Source of the DNA: Polytrichum commune
Taxonomy: Eukaryota; Streptophyta; Polytrichopsida; Polytrichales; Polytrichaceae
Assembly (NCBI GenBank): GCA_950295325.1
Contig: OX485807.1
Coordinates: 6,576,501 to 6,640,500, forward strand
Length of the DNA stretch: 64,000 nucleotides
Direction of reading: 5' to 3'
Under the pieces are notes generated by a model. That model searched no databases. It was not told where the DNA came from and was given only the letters and a program-made list of their open reading frames with translations. The position numbers were made by a program, and so were the translations under genes. This document shows positions 36,001 through 48,613 of the stretch, piece after piece. Within the stretch, counting starts at the first letter, position 1, and each line of letters opens with the position of its first letter.

Positions 36001-37261
36001 AAACTTGCATTGCCAAACCTCCCAGAAAGAATGCATCAACAACAAAATCACCCCCAACAACAACGTGACAATCAACATAGCATGGTTCAAGAGCTGAATG
36101 TCCCACAAACGTAGCCGAAACCTGACCATGTGCACCCACCACCCTTATGCTCTTAAGGTGGTACACAATATAAGGGTGGTACATATCCTAAACATGTTTT
36201 TTGTTGATCCCTATGTGCAAATGATTATGAATTGATTCGATTTTGATTGATACTCAAACGCAACATATCTTAAATATCTACTAGTGAAACTTTTAGTTGG
36301 ACATGTGTTGGTGGGTGTAGATCCATGTGAAAGGTGCACAATGGCACCACTGCCTCAAATTGCAAAGCTTCCCAAGAAATCACAAAATAATGGTTTTAAG
36401 ATTTGTAAGCTGCTTTGAGTAGGTATACTACCTCTCTCTTGAATGAGGGTAACATTTTGTCATTTGGAGATGATTTGAGTGGAGATTTGATCAAAAAATT
36501 AACTAACCCTAATTTAATTTCTAAAATGTTGCCCCTCAAGACCACTATTGACATTTCTATTATAAACTCCTACATATTAAAACCTCGACGTTTAAAATTT
36601 GGACCGTGAGTAGTCTCCTCTGACCTACAAACAACTATATGGTTGGATTTTGAAAAAAACCTTTAGATCTTCAACTGTGGTCATCGAAATTGAGGTCACA
36701 TTTTCTGGGCAGATTTGTGGGTAGTCAGCAGTTAAAAACACTTGACATGGGGGCCTAGACTACACTTGTCAATACTTGCCAGTCTGCTGCCAAAACAGAC
36801 ACTTTTGGAGAAGACCAAACAAAAAATTGCAAAACATCTCCTGCCAAAAAAAATCGAAGACCCAAAAAAAAAGTTCGCAAGCTACTTAGGTAAGTGGGCT
36901 TAAAACGGACACTTTCAGCCCTGCACCCACTTCTTTAAGGATGTTCAACATAAGATTAGGATGAGATGATTAGCAAACCAAATCAAGGCTGTAGAAATTT
37001 TCCTCGTAATTTTTGGAGCTCATATCCACACCTTACTACACACCACTCAAATATAGGTGTTCAATTAAGACAAGTAACCGAATTAGGCCCACTTACCTTA
37101 GACCAACAACATGCACAGAGGTTGCCTGACAATATAAACAATATCATCACATAATTTCAAGTACAATAAGTGCTCAGTGTATTTGGACAAGATATTGCCC
37201 CTAGTTCTGCAGCTAGGTTCGGTATTCATACAAACATGCTGGTGGCCCCTTTGTCGAGAAT
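33050..37261. other. Gene-free interval
   Basis: AT-rich intergenic DNA. A CAA-rich stretch at 35905-36114 gives an Asn/Gln-rich open frame that I do not accept as a gene. A short inverted pair around ACCACCCTTAT/ATAAGGGTGGT is at about 36138-36182. No RNA gene seen. Confidence 0.45.
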
Positions 37262-40200
37262 TCACTCCAATTCCTTGGCAAAATCGGCATTGTCAACAAA
37301 GACCTGAACATGCCATAGTATTCTTGTAAGTATAAGATCTCTGTACAGAGCAGAAACAAATGTCATAAAGATACAATTATGCAGACTATTAAGAATTCAA
37401 AACAGTTTCACAGCTTTATCTAGTCGCCAAGTTTATAACACAAATTTATTTACAACATACGATTATAATAGTGAAGGCTCAGGCACACCAAGTTGTAAGA
37501 CGATGGTAACAGTGTTTGAAAATGGAAAAACATACAACACATCCACACCTAATGTTGGATTCACCATCAAATCTTACGTGGCATATGATGGGTCACTTCA
37601 TGTTAAGCAAAGGGATAAAAGATATCACTTAGTGCTAAGGCTTCATCAGCTCATATTGTCAAGTCTCAAAGTGTTAAATTCAGAATGAGGTGGTATTTAT
37701 ATATGTCCAAGAAACAACTTATCAAGTCAATGTTGACTTTTACCACTAGGGGTGGACATAGGAATGCTATAATAATAATAGCAGATGTTTTAACAGCGAT
37801 AATTTTAGCATGTCAATTTCCATCAGTGTGAGGCCCTTAACATTATGAACGGCTAACATTGTGTGACCAAAGCTGAATTCTGTTAAGATATAAAGGTGAT
37901 AACATCAATTTATATTGATGTTACTAACTTGTAAAAAACCAAATCTATAACACTCTGTAAATCAAGCTTTGGACTAAATATGTGTTATATAAGACTCGTC
38001 AAGTTTGTCAGAACCCCTTCATTATTAAGGAGGTACCCACAAATAATTGGAAACTTTGAAATAAAAATAACTCACTGATTTCCAGCCATCAGGGTCCAGG
38101 CAGGCTGTAATTTTTGTGTTGATGCCAGGAAGGGGACCAGGCTCGCGAGTGATTTTGCCTCCACATGCCCTCAGTGCTTTTGCAGTCTCATAGACATCAT
38201 TGGTGCCCACAGCAATCTGAAAACCAAAAATAGGCCAGTAAACAATACAGTCATCATGCAGTTATGAGCTATAGGTATTTGCCAGTCTCAAAGTCAAATG
38301 ACTGACAAATAATGATTACCGCCCCATAGAAAATTTCAAATCAAATTTTGATATTGATGACCTTCAAGTTGTGGAGAAGCAAATGTCAATACTACGTGCC
38401 TCTAATTTTAAGAATCAAAGTGGTGTTCTCTACAACACCATCAGCTTCAATCTATTAAGATATAATTTTGAGAGGAGAAATTCTAAATCAACAACTCGTT
38501 ATTGAAAACCTATAACAACAAAAGAAAATAATGGCCTGATATTGATAACTGAGGAGAATCACCAACTATTGGTCTTAGATAATATCCATACCTGTGGTTA
38601 CGAAATAAGTGTCTGTCTAAAGATTTCATAAATTGTTGACTCCTCAAAAATAGTCAAAATTTATAACTGAGATTTATAATCATAACAGAGAAAGGCAAAA
38701 ATGGAAATCAGAAAGAGACATGACCAGCTATGCAAATATCAATGACAGAGTTATTTGTCATTCCTCAAAGATGTTTATCAATGCCCCACGTGGCTACTAA
38801 CTTCTAGAATAAGAGATGGTTTAAAGTTTAGTTGCAAGCAATAGCTCATGCAAGGAAAATCTGATGCCAATGCTGTGCATTTCAAGTCAATATCCTTCAA
38901 CAAAATAATTCTGGTGAGAAAATATGCTGCAATACATGAGAAAATAACGCAGGACACTTAAACAGATTTTGATACCTGACCATAACCAGTGCCCTTGGTA
39001 TATTCTGTTACACCGTAGTTGTATGTCAGCTCCAAGACCGTTGTCGTATATTCATCATCGCCATAACCAACCATGGCAAGTGTATACTGTATCCATGATA
39101 ACCAAGTAAAATTACAACTTAAGAATCGCATTCTGATTTTAACATAAGACATGAAAAAGAGCAAGTAAATCTCTTTAGATACATATCCTGGGTCAAAGAT
39201 ATCTTTGTTGGGAAAGTATTTACCTTCTGATCTGGATTGTCTCGCCGACGAAACTCCTTCATGCCAAAGGCCTTCACAACCAAAGCAATTACAATGTTTT
39301 ATGAAACCAGGAATAGGAGATCTACCTTCAGTGCTAAGATAGGTGAAATAGGAATCGATTTATATTTCACCTAAAAAACACATTCATTTCAAGTGGGAGG
39401 TTTACAAATTTTCCATCAAAGTGTTATACCAGCTCAACCTATGGCTGAAATTCAAGCCAATAACATAATGAACAGTTGGAGCATGACATGGCGCTTTGGT
39501 GTTACAAAACATGGAAGTACAGCTCCTAGCAACCACCACATCTTCTGAGAAAATGTCTATTGTATTTCAGCACCTATTACTGAGTAACATAACAATTAAA
39601 TTAGTATGGTTGAATTGAGGAGTAGATTGAGTATGAGTAGAGAACAGTTGCAAAGAAAAAGGTAATGACAGGAAATTTGAGCTCACTAATCATCAAAGAG
39701 ATTTCAACCAAGTTCTCACATTTTCAGTCACAAATAACAACCCCTAAAGAACTGAAACAAATTTCTTCCAGATTCGACAACCTATTACTCAGGACGCTTG
39801 CAACCACATCCTTGTATTAAGAGACTTCAAACACCGAAACTACGCTTCAAACCAGATATGCACCAACATTGCAGCCTCAGGCCAATCTACACTATGGCCA
39901 AGGGCCATGACCACAAAGATTTGAGGTACGGCCTTAAGGTTGTACCATGGAAAATTGAAATTAAATTGTGTGGTCACGGGTCTCCAAGTGTAGTAAAGAC
40001 CCATGCAACTGGGCTCTCAACCAAATCATATTTCATTGCCATCCTATTCAAATAGCCTCTTCCACACAATAAGTTATAATAAATCAAGGGTTGTAAGATT
40101 TTGAAGTGTCGTAGTCTTGCAGTTTTGAGTTAGGCCCGGCTTGATGCAAAATCCAATAGACCATGAAACATTACCCATTGCATGCCGTGTAGGACTCCAT

Positions 40201-40964
40201 GCAGTTTTTTCCATCCAATTAACTTCCTTGGTCCCTTATTACGCCCTCAAGCTCTGGTGTAAAATGAAGTGGGACAGTCTGGTCAGTTCTACCGATAAAA
40301 GATTTTAGATTTCAATGGTCATGGAACCCCAAGCTCTAGTGTGAAGTGGCATTTACTTACCACTCTGCAATGTATACATTTTGTACCTTCTCATAGAACT
40401 GAACCGCACGATCCAGGTCACCAACACGAAGCATGACCTGGCAGAGAGGCTCAGGAGTTGGGGGCCGCTGGATGAGCTCAAACATATAACCGTCATGGTC
40501 CTCGACGAAAGCAATGATCGACTTTCCACCTTTTACAGGTCCAGGCTCCCTTATGACTTTGCCACCCTTGGATTTCACTTTATCAACCACCTTCTGGACC
40601 TGTAATAGCAAATGACATCTTTCAGCAATAGCTATTTCTTTAGATATCTTGTGCTCATATTGCCCACTTTAACGCTTAAAGGACCAAGGGGCTCAATGTA
40701 CAGCCTACATAAACAATTTCTAAGAGCCTCGTCAAGTCTTACAATCACATTTTTTGTATGTGTAGGTTTGAAACTTTATTTAGTACATTGTCTTAAGTGA
40801 AGGAGAAAACAAAATACTATCTTCTGGGACCTGTTATAACAAAAGTTGCCTTTTGGGATACTTTGTGCTCACATTCGTCACAATTAACCATCTACGACCT
40901 ATGTACACAATTTCTTTAAGCCTCAACAAGTCTTAAATTCATCTCTCTCTCTCTCTCTGCATAT

Positions 40965-40996
<32 letters not shown>

Positions 40997-42807
40997 TTAT
41001 GTACATATTTTTTTATATTCATTTATTTATTTATTTATTATGGGTTTGAAGGTGTATTGAGTACATTGTCTTATGTCAAGGAGAAATTCAAATTATATTC
41101 AACTGTGACACCAATAATCAACATACTTAGTATGTATTTACATCCAAGGGCACCCAGGTTGTGATTTTAAACCCAAATCTTCAACAACATTAAGGTATTT
41201 ATCTGATTTGAGAAGTGCACTTCAAGAATGAGTTAATTGTGGATAGGGTCACTTTTGACACAATTAGCTAATAATGGTAGTGTGTAAATCACATACACAT
41301 TTCTGTGCATGGAGATGCCCAAATTGGGCCCCTTGGAATGCTTAGGGGTTAATTTACAACATTGCCTACTATCTAACTGCAACACATAAAGAAAGCATCA
41401 CTGGTTTGGATTTGGGTAGATGAAGTTGTAATTTTCCATTAAACACATGCTCTATAACTGAAATCTTATGGAAGCTTAAATTCTGTCATCCAAAACGTGT
41501 CACAGTTCCCTTTTCACGACACTCCAGTCCAGATAATAACTTAGTTTGAATGTAGGTAATCCGTGCAAACTTACATCTTCCACGGCAATTGCGAAGTGCC
41601 CAAATCCAGTGCCAATGTCGTACTTTTCCACTCCGTAATCTGTGAAGGAAAAACAAGGTCACCATCACTTGTCAACGAACAAACTCGAAACTCGTAACAT
41701 TACAAGAGCAGGAAAGACCACAATTGAAAGTATGCGCATAAGTCCAATTTCAAGCTAGCAGTGCAATGCAAAACAAGTGATACGACATTGCGGAAGAAAA
41801 TCGGTCCATGTGTTGTGCAAGCTTAAGACCTGTCAAGAAGCCACTTGACTAGCAATTTTCATGACATGGAATAACAGGGAGCACTTACTGTATGTCAACT
41901 CCACCACAAAATTGGTGTCCTCTGGACCATAACCAAGGAATGCATTTGTATACTTCTCCTCAGGAATGTCCCTCTTCCTCAAGAGTTTCATACCCAGGCA
42001 CTCGGTGTAAAACCTGTAAAACCACAATATACTGAGCATAAACTTGACGGGAAGGAGAGGAGCCACGTTTTCACATCCGCGAAAATAATAACAGTACTTC
42101 AGCTCACATAACTGAAGTACCCAATTTACAACACAGTGGCTTTCGTTTCTAGCAGGATAAGGAAGGGCGTTCACAATCTCTAACCCCAAATTGCACCAAT
42201 CAGGGTCACCGACATTCAGCTCAACAAGGAGGGTTTAAGAAACCTGGATTTCTTCCAAATGGCTGCTATGCAAAGCCCGGTTTTCAAAAAAAATATTAAC
42301 ACAAGATCACATATCCATAACCAGTACCCAATTTACAACACTGTGGCTTTCGTTCCTTGTAGGATATGAAAGGGAGTTTACAATCTATTATCCCAAATTG
42401 CACCAATCAGTGTTACCAACATTAAGAAACCCGGGTTTCTTCCAAATGGCTGGCATGCAAGGAGGGTCATGACATAACAATAGCACAAATCGATAGATAG
42501 GATGTGTTGGGGGTTTACGATCTCAAATCCCAAATTGCACAAGTCGGGGTTACCAACGTTGAGCTCAACAAGAAGAGGGTTTAAGAAAGGCGGATTTATC
42601 CCAAATTACTGCGATGCAAGCAGGGTATTGAAATCATGCATCAAAAGGAACGCAAGAACAATGAAAGCAAAGTGGCAAGAATCCTGACTCGATGGTCTTG
42701 TCGAGATCGCCAACACGGTACACCACATGGAGCATGCGGCGTTTATCATTCTTGGCAAACTGGAGAGCTGTCGCAACATCGCGGGGAGCTGTCTCGGTGG
42801 ATGCCAT
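37262..42807 (-). CDS. Glyoxalase I (lactoylglutathione lyase), two-domain plant form, 8 exons
   Basis: Isomerises the hemithioacetal of methylglyoxal and glutathione to S-lactoylglutathione, the first step of the cytosolic glyoxalase pathway. Exons: 42807-42689, 42013-41889, 41639-41575, 40599-40387, 39271-39224, 39086-38976, 38216-38076, 37303-37262. All junctions are GT-AG and the phases close to 864 nt, 287 aa (family about 280-295). Domain 1 has likely metal ligands His27 (LHVVYRVGD), Glu78 (VVELTY), His96 (GFGHFAI) and Glu144 (MFELIQR). Domain 2 (from [11 protein letters not shown]) has Gln and Glu at equivalent positions, so only the first site looks canonical. The enzyme lacks the insert typical of Zn-type glyoxalases, fitting the Ni/Co-type plant group. 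No targeting peptide precedes [10 protein letters not shown]. Intron 1 holds a triplicated module and intron 4 a transposon-derived repeat. Confidence 0.96.
39880..40355. mobile_element. Diverged 8451-type repeat inside glyoxalase intron 4
   Basis: Shares order and wording with 13013-13432 (CCATGAAACATTACCCATT, GGTGTAAAATGAAGTGG, AGTGTGAAGTGGC) at lower identity. It ends about 30 bp from the exon 4 donor and does not disturb the splice sites. Confidence 0.5.
40930..41040. repeat. Compound microsatellite in glyoxalase intron 3
   Basis: (TC)n, then (AT)n, then (ATTT)n in succession. Confidence 0.9.
42110..42630. repeat. Triplicated module within glyoxalase intron 1
   Basis: Three diverged direct copies of a module of up to about 200 bp: shared words include CCCAAATTGCACCAATCAG (42184, 42391) and CCCAAATTGCACAAGTCGG (42529), TTTACAACAC-GTGGCTTTCG (twice), and a GGATTTCTTCCAAATGGCTG-type block (three times). 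Confidence 0.75.
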
Positions 42808-43915
42808 GGCAATTTCTCACCTACATACATTCATACATTGCAAACTGCCATCGTCAATTTTCCAATTGCCATTGCCGTTGCCCCCCACACACACACACAC
42901 ATTCATACATTCAAGCATCGACATTCTCTAACATGACATAAAGACATTGTGGAAGAAGAATTAGAGACTCAAGGCACAGCATCCCAAATTGACTACAGAT
43001 TCAGAGACAGACCAGAGCTAAATTGCGTGATGAAGTTACGAGGAATTGGTGGCGCCGAAATGAGAAGAATGTGGGGTGGAATGCCGAGAGCTGCTAAGCT
43101 TATGTAAGAGTGGAGAGGTCCACGGACAAGGGGGTCGGAACTGGGAAAATCTTGAGAAAGGCCGACACCTGCTGACGTGGAAGTAGAATGACCGTTTAGG
43201 ATGCCCTGTCAGCTGCTGACAGGGCAGAGAGGACGAAATTCCCAACTCAAGGAACTCATTGTTGTGATTCCTATAAGTACTACACTAAATATGATATTTA
43301 ATGTCACCAATTCTAATTGTCTTGCTCAATACTAATTGTAAACCGTGGTGTAGTGTCACCAACACTAAATGTTAATCCAACATTATTTGTCATTTCTTGT
43401 GAATTTTTGGAGGGATTATAGATGTATGGTGTTGCAATTACTGTCACTTACCAAGCAATTTTTCATCTAAATTTCAAGCATCCATGACAATATTTCATCA
43501 CAAGTTGCTAACTAGAGAAGGTAGGGTTTTAGCCAATGGATATGAACCCATCCATCATCCATGACACTATTTGTCCATCAAGCTAATAGGTCTATGTTCC
43601 GTTCTCTAAGTCGCTGGAGGTACACATTCCTTATTCATAGGAAATGTCATCCAAAAAGTAGAGAGGTGCATATTTATCCTCAACTCAAAACATCCAAAGG
43701 TAGATCACAAACCTCCATTTGTGATACATGTATTGTAATTCTATAATTATACACAGATGCAAGCATAGTAAAGTGAACAAAATAGTGTTGCGGTATACTA
43801 AAACCATAATTTTTTGGTCAAAGTCCTTAAAGTAGTATCAAAGCATTGTTTTGATTCTATTTTTTTCATGATGACCTCTATTATTGTGTTCAATACTCAA
43901 ATGTAGAATATCAAG
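42808..43915. promoter_or_regulatory. Glyoxalase upstream region, up to the retrotransposon
   Basis: Likely 5' leader and promoter of the minus-strand glyoxalase gene. It contains a (CA)n run (42883-42900), a perfect palindrome at about 43204-43224 (CCCTGTCAGC facing GCTGACAGGG), and from about 43267 a relative of the CCACACTAA MITE. No TATA box is assigned. Confidence 0.35.
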
Positions 43916-43920
43916 TTGAG

Positions 43921-44271
43921 TGTAACGTGTATTTACTTATTTATTATTTATTTACTATTTACAACCTCGAGTTCAACTAAACTCCTTTACTAGAAGACTA
44001 GAGGTGCCACCCTAGGTGCTCTAGCAGTTCTAAAGGTAAAGGGAGTCACTACTAGTTGAGACTATGGTTTTACCCTAGGTTATCACCTCGTAAGTAACGA
44101 CCATGAGCACACTGTACTTAGAGTTATCCTAAAGGCATGGAGGGAGAGCTAGTTAAGATATTTGGAACTACTCATTGAAGGGAGCCTCAACTCATAGTAG
44201 TATCTAGTATATAAGCTCTAAGGTTGGGTGGAACACGCCTCTTGAATCTCATTATTGTGAGATATGTTACA
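43921..44271 (+). repeat. 5' LTR (351 bp)
   Basis: Starts TGTAACGTGTATTTAC and ends ATATGTTACA. It aligns without gaps to 50855-51205. It contains AGTATATAAGCTC (44207-44219), a plausible TATA box. Confidence 0.96.
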
Positions 44272-44272
44272 T

Positions 44273-44285
44273 TGGTATCAGAGCT
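44273..44285 (+). other. Primer-binding site for initiator tRNA-Met
   Basis: TGGTATCAGAGCT follows the 5' LTR by one base, the standard complement of the plant tRNA-iMet 3' end. Confidence 0.93.
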
Positions 44286-44910
44286 CTTGAACCTTGTTCA
44301 TTTTTGGGTGTTGCTATTATTCCGCTGTGCATTTTGTTGTGTTGAGATTCGGGGAAATGGGGAGCAGAATTTGGGGAATGGTGTAATTTTATTTTTTTGT
44401 ATTCTAAGCCGCATACACGTACAAACCGCCGCGTACGCGAAGCGCGACGGGCGACGGCCACGAGCTCGCAGAAAATCCCCGTTGATCTCCACTCAGATTA
44501 TCGACTGTGTGATTTGCACACACGAATGCCGCGGTATTGATCGCATGTGCTCCGCATCACAAGGAAACGAGAGATTGAACGGTCGAACGTGAAGAAACAG
44601 CTGACGGCATCGTGACATCGGCAAACCGGCACGACCGGTCACCAACGGGTGATTACCGGTTCGGCCGGTCACCCGGGTGAAAAACTTATGCAGCGCAACT
44701 TGAGTACCAGGTCAGCCGGTCATCAACTAGAATTTTATTTTCATTCGTAGTTGAAGCAATTTCTATACTTTTGAGAAATTTTTCTAGTATTTTATTTCCC
44801 GTTTTCTTCAAACTTTGAACGTTTTATTTGGGTTTTGGGTGTTGGTCCATCAACTGAAGGTAGCCCTCCTGTAATTCCTCCCGTGGTCACATCTCCCACA
44901 TCCGTAGATA
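44286..44910 (+). other. Retrotransposon leader
   Basis: Untranslated leader between the primer site and gag. At about 44600-44720 it has repeated CCGGT/ACCGG words in both orientations (for example ACCGGTTCGGCCGGTCACC), which could fold into RNA structure. The open frame spanning the LTR end is not convincing. Confidence 0.5.
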
Positions 44911-44921
44911 CGGATGAAGCT

Positions 44922-45900
44922 ATGGGTCATATGGTAGCCAGAAAGATCCGCGAATATTGTGAGGGGAAACTCATTGATGACCATGATTAGTTTCAATAGA
45001 TAGAGACGCAGTGTGACCAATTAATGTCTATGTATGCTAAACATGACGGGCGTTTGGATACGCATGAATGTAAGTTGACTATCTTACAAGCATACCAAGA
45101 CACAGACAAGGTCCGGTCCACCACTGCGTCTGCTAAACCGGAGAAATTCAAAAATAAGTCTAAGGTCACTATTCTAGCATGGCTGGCTCAAATGCATAGG
45201 TATTTGACAGCATGTCAGGTGCCCAGTGTGGAATGGGTGGTCATTGCATCTACATATTTGGAGACCAATGTCGCACAACATTGGGACGTATTGGCAATGG
45301 AGCTCCGTTATTTTGGGATAATTTCCACGATGCACTCATCACTGCTTATGGCAGTGTGAACCAGGAAATGGTGGCCTGGAATAAGCTCCGCACTCTTAAA
45401 CAAAGAGATTTTGTGGATGAATACGCTAATGAGTTCCAACATCTGTGTTCCCAGATTACGAAATCACCTATCTCCAGGGGAGACAAGGTAGATAGATTTC
45501 TTTTTGGGCTTAAAGAGGATGTTCGGAGCAAAGTCCTGGTGGGTCCATGAGGTGTCGGTGGACCATGGGAGGACATCAAGCGTCTAATCAACTATGCTGT
45601 AACGATAGACGCTACCTATACCCAAGCTGCGAAGGGAGGAGACGATGTAAAGTCTCATTCAGATGCAGCAGTTGCCAAAGGTGCTGGCAACACATGGCCG
45701 GTAAGGGACAAGGAGTCATGTCGTTCTAAAGGTCGTTCTTCAACCTTCTATAAGAAGAACAAACAATCTAAGGGGGAGGACTCCGCGATTAAGAGCACCG
45801 ACAAGAAGAACGGTCGTTGTTTCCTCTACCATAGGGAGGGACACATGGCTCGGGATTGTCCTGATAACAAAAAGGGCATAGAGTAGTAGACTGCTAAGAA
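44922..45900 (+). pseudogene. Broken gag (capsid domain and degenerate zinc knuckle)
   Basis: Retrotransposon gag-like region: TILAWLAQMHRYL and the WDNFHDALITAYG / KLRTLKQ / YANEFQHLC blocks are typical of the capsid domain. The frame shifts near 45300-45320 and several stops occur (near 44990-45000, 45549, 45885). The nucleocapsid knuckle at about 45815-45860 reads CFLYHREGHMARDC: the second Cys of CX2CX4HX4C is replaced by Tyr. Confidence 0.85.
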
Positions 45901-46386
45901 GGGCAAGAAGCCTTTTCCCAAGTCTGACACTTAGGCAGTGGGCTAGTGTCAGGACTTGATCAAGTTTCGAAGGTTGTGTTTGATTTGTCTAGTTATACAC
46001 TAGAAGCTATCTAGGACAAAGTCAATAAGCAATTTGATGTAATCGTATCTGATATTTTGAATAAAAACATCATTTTGCCAATTATGTTACTCCCACTTTG
46101 TGATGTGTTTGATGAGAAATCCAAGGTATATGGAATTTTTTCATTAATTATACCATCAATGAAAGATTTACAAAGTTTCTTAAAGTTTTATTTGCACGGT
46201 AAACAAGGAGCGCCCTATGATACTCGTGTTTGCTTTATTATTGAGAAATATAGAGCAAAAAATCTTAAAAGAACTTTGCCTAGGTTTAAGTTGGTACATC
46301 AATTTGAATCACAGTAAAAAATTTGGCAAATTTATCTGGATGGAGCGAGGCCACATGTTTTGAACCAGCTCACTCTTTATTTTTAG

Positions 46387-46683
46387 TTGATGATGAGTTT
46401 CTCTAGGCAAGTAGCTCATCAGGATGCATCGGTATTAATGGATAGTGCAGCATCACATTGCTTTGTGAGTTTTATTTTCGCTAACACCTTTGGGTTCAAA
46501 GTGAAAAATGACAGTAATACAATGGTATTCGGCAATGGTGAGGAAGTCCCCACGGATGGGTACATTAAAATCCATGTTAAAATACAACAATATCATAGTC
46601 AAATTACTTGTCTTGTGGCCAAGTTTAGTGATGGTGTTGATTTGATATTGGGAAACGATTGGCTATTACAACATCAGGGGTAG
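46387..46683 (+). pseudogene. Retrotransposon aspartic protease segment, interrupted
   Basis: Retropepsin-like: VLMDSAASHCF carries the catalytic Asp (D-S-A variant of DTG/DSG), and DLILGNDWLLQH is the conserved C-terminal block. The open frame is cut immediately after WLLQH by the fold-back insertion at 46675. The matching continuation (QHKARLDFESK) resumes at 47726. Confidence 0.85.
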
Positions 46684-47725
46684 ATCACTCTAAGATATTT
46701 TTGTGCATCACGTGCGGCTGGGGGTTTTTTGTTTTGGGGCTATTTACCTTCAAGGGTTGAATTAAAGCCTCCCTATAATTACTTAAATTCAAAAATGACC
46801 CATTTGTTTGCATCCTTTCATTACTTATATTGTCCAAGTTATTATAATTTTTTGTACTCTATATTCTTTTTAACGACGGCACGTTCCTTTTCCATCCATT
46901 TTTGGATAGACGGAAATCCCAATTATCATCCATTCTCGTGAGTCCTCAACCCATTTACACACCATATTAAACATACGTTCTAGGATCTTTATCTTCAACC
47001 CCTATATTAATTTTACAAAAAAATAATGGCCTACGTTTTATGTTCATCTAACTTACTTATAATGGGATTGTCTACATTTAATGGCCCCTTCATTATTTGG
47101 AATTCCTTAATTATTCTTATTTCAAATGATTTTAATTCTCTCTATATTATGCCGCACGTCGTTTTCAAAATGCACTAAGTACACGGGTAGATCACTTAGT
47201 GCATTTTAAAAACGACGTGCGGCATAATATAAAGAGGATCAAAATCATTTGAAATAAAAATTATAAAGGAATTCCAAATAATGAAGGGGCCATTAAATGT
47301 AGACAATCCCATTATAAGTAAGTTAGATGGACATAAAACGTGGGCCATTATTTTTTTGTAAAATTAATATAGGGACTGAAGATAAGGATCCTAGAAGGTA
47401 TGTTTAGTATGGTATGTAAATGGGTTTATGACTCACGGGGATGGATGATAATTGGGATTTCCGTCTGTCCAAAGTGGATGAAAAAAGAACGCGCCGTCGT
47501 CATTACTTAAAAGGAATATAGAGTACAAAAAATTGCAGTGACTTGGACAATATAAGTAATGCAAGGGTGCAAACAAATGGGCCATTTTTGAAATTTAAGT
47601 AATTATAGGGAGGCTTTAATTCAGCCCTTGAAGGTAAATAGCCCCAAAACAAATAACCCCCAGCCGCACGTTGTGCACAAAAATGTCTTAGAGTGATTTA
47701 CCCGTGACTAAGTGATCTACCCGTG
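46675..47725. mobile_element. 1.05-kb fold-back hAT-like element nested in the retrotransposon
   Basis: Begins CAGGGGTAGATCACT and ends GTGATCTACCCGTG. The target TACAACAT/TACAACAC (46667-46674, 47726-47733) is an 8-bp duplication with one mismatch. Two arms of about 500 bp mirror each other around 47176-47205, where a second copy of the end motif (CACGGGTAGATCACTT) sits. CAGGG ends and an 8-bp duplication are hAT hallmarks. No transposase is encoded. Confidence 0.88.
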
Positions 47726-47733
47726 TACAACAC

Positions 47734-48540
47734 AAGGCACGCTTGGATTTTGAATCTAAATGTTGCGTGTTTTATAAAGGCCGCCGTAAAATGACAATAC
47801 ATGTGAACCCAGTGCAATGTCAGAATTCAAATCCCCATAGACTCACCGCCATGCAATTCAAACAATCAACTCGGAAGGGAGCAACTTCGTTCCTAGTTCA
47901 GTTGACTGCAGTTAGAGATGATGTAGAGGACACAGTGCTAGCTTCTTATGCCACAATGTTGGAGGAATATGTTGATGTTTTTCAGCCTATACCTACATGG
48001 TTACTTCCAGAGCGATATATGGCCCATACTATTCCTTTGGAGCCGGATGGCAAGCTGCCATTTAGGCCAATCTATAGATTGAGTCCTCTAGAGCTACAAG
48101 AGGCCAAGAGATAGATCAAGGAGTATTTGGAAAAGGGATGGATTGAGCCTAGTTCATCGCCCTATGGGTCTCCCATCTTGTTTGTTAAGAAAAAAGATGA
48201 AACATTGCGAATGGTAGTGCATTATCGTGCACTCAACAAACAAACGGTAAAAAATCGTTATTTGTTGCCTCGCATAGATGATCTTTTTGACCAATTAGCA
48301 GGCTACACTGTATTTTCATGTCTTGATTTGGCACAAGGTTATCACTAGATTGAAATATCCGAGGAGGATACACCAAAGATAGCGTTTCAAACACCGTTTG
48401 GACATTATCAATTCAAAGTGTTAAGTTTTGGATTGACTAATGCTCCGGCAACTTTTCAGGAAGTGATGAATCGTGTTTTTCACAAGTTTCTCGGAAAGTT
48501 TGTCTTAGTATATCTGGATGATATCTTAATTTTTCTTTAA
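47734..48540 (+). pseudogene. Retrotransposon reverse transcriptase, broken by stops
   Basis: Blocks of a Ty3/gypsy [58 protein letters not shown] and the catalytic VYLDDILIF (48508-48534). In-frame stops follow QEAKR (48112-48114) and AQGYH (48346-48348), and a frame break follows ILIFL near 48535. Confidence 0.92.
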
Positions 48541-48613
48541 GAATGAGGAGGAACATGTTAGCCATTTGGCACAAGTACTTCAAATTCTACGAGAGAATTA
48601 GTTTTATGCAAAG

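Noticed and set aside
35905-36114. Asn/Gln-rich open frame as a small transcription-factor gene
   Set aside because: It translates a CAA/AAC-rich tract. There is no DNA-binding domain, no splice partner and no conserved block.
44273-44285. tRNA-Met fragment as a tRNA gene
   Set aside because: Only the short primer-binding complement is present, next to an LTR. There is no cloverleaf.
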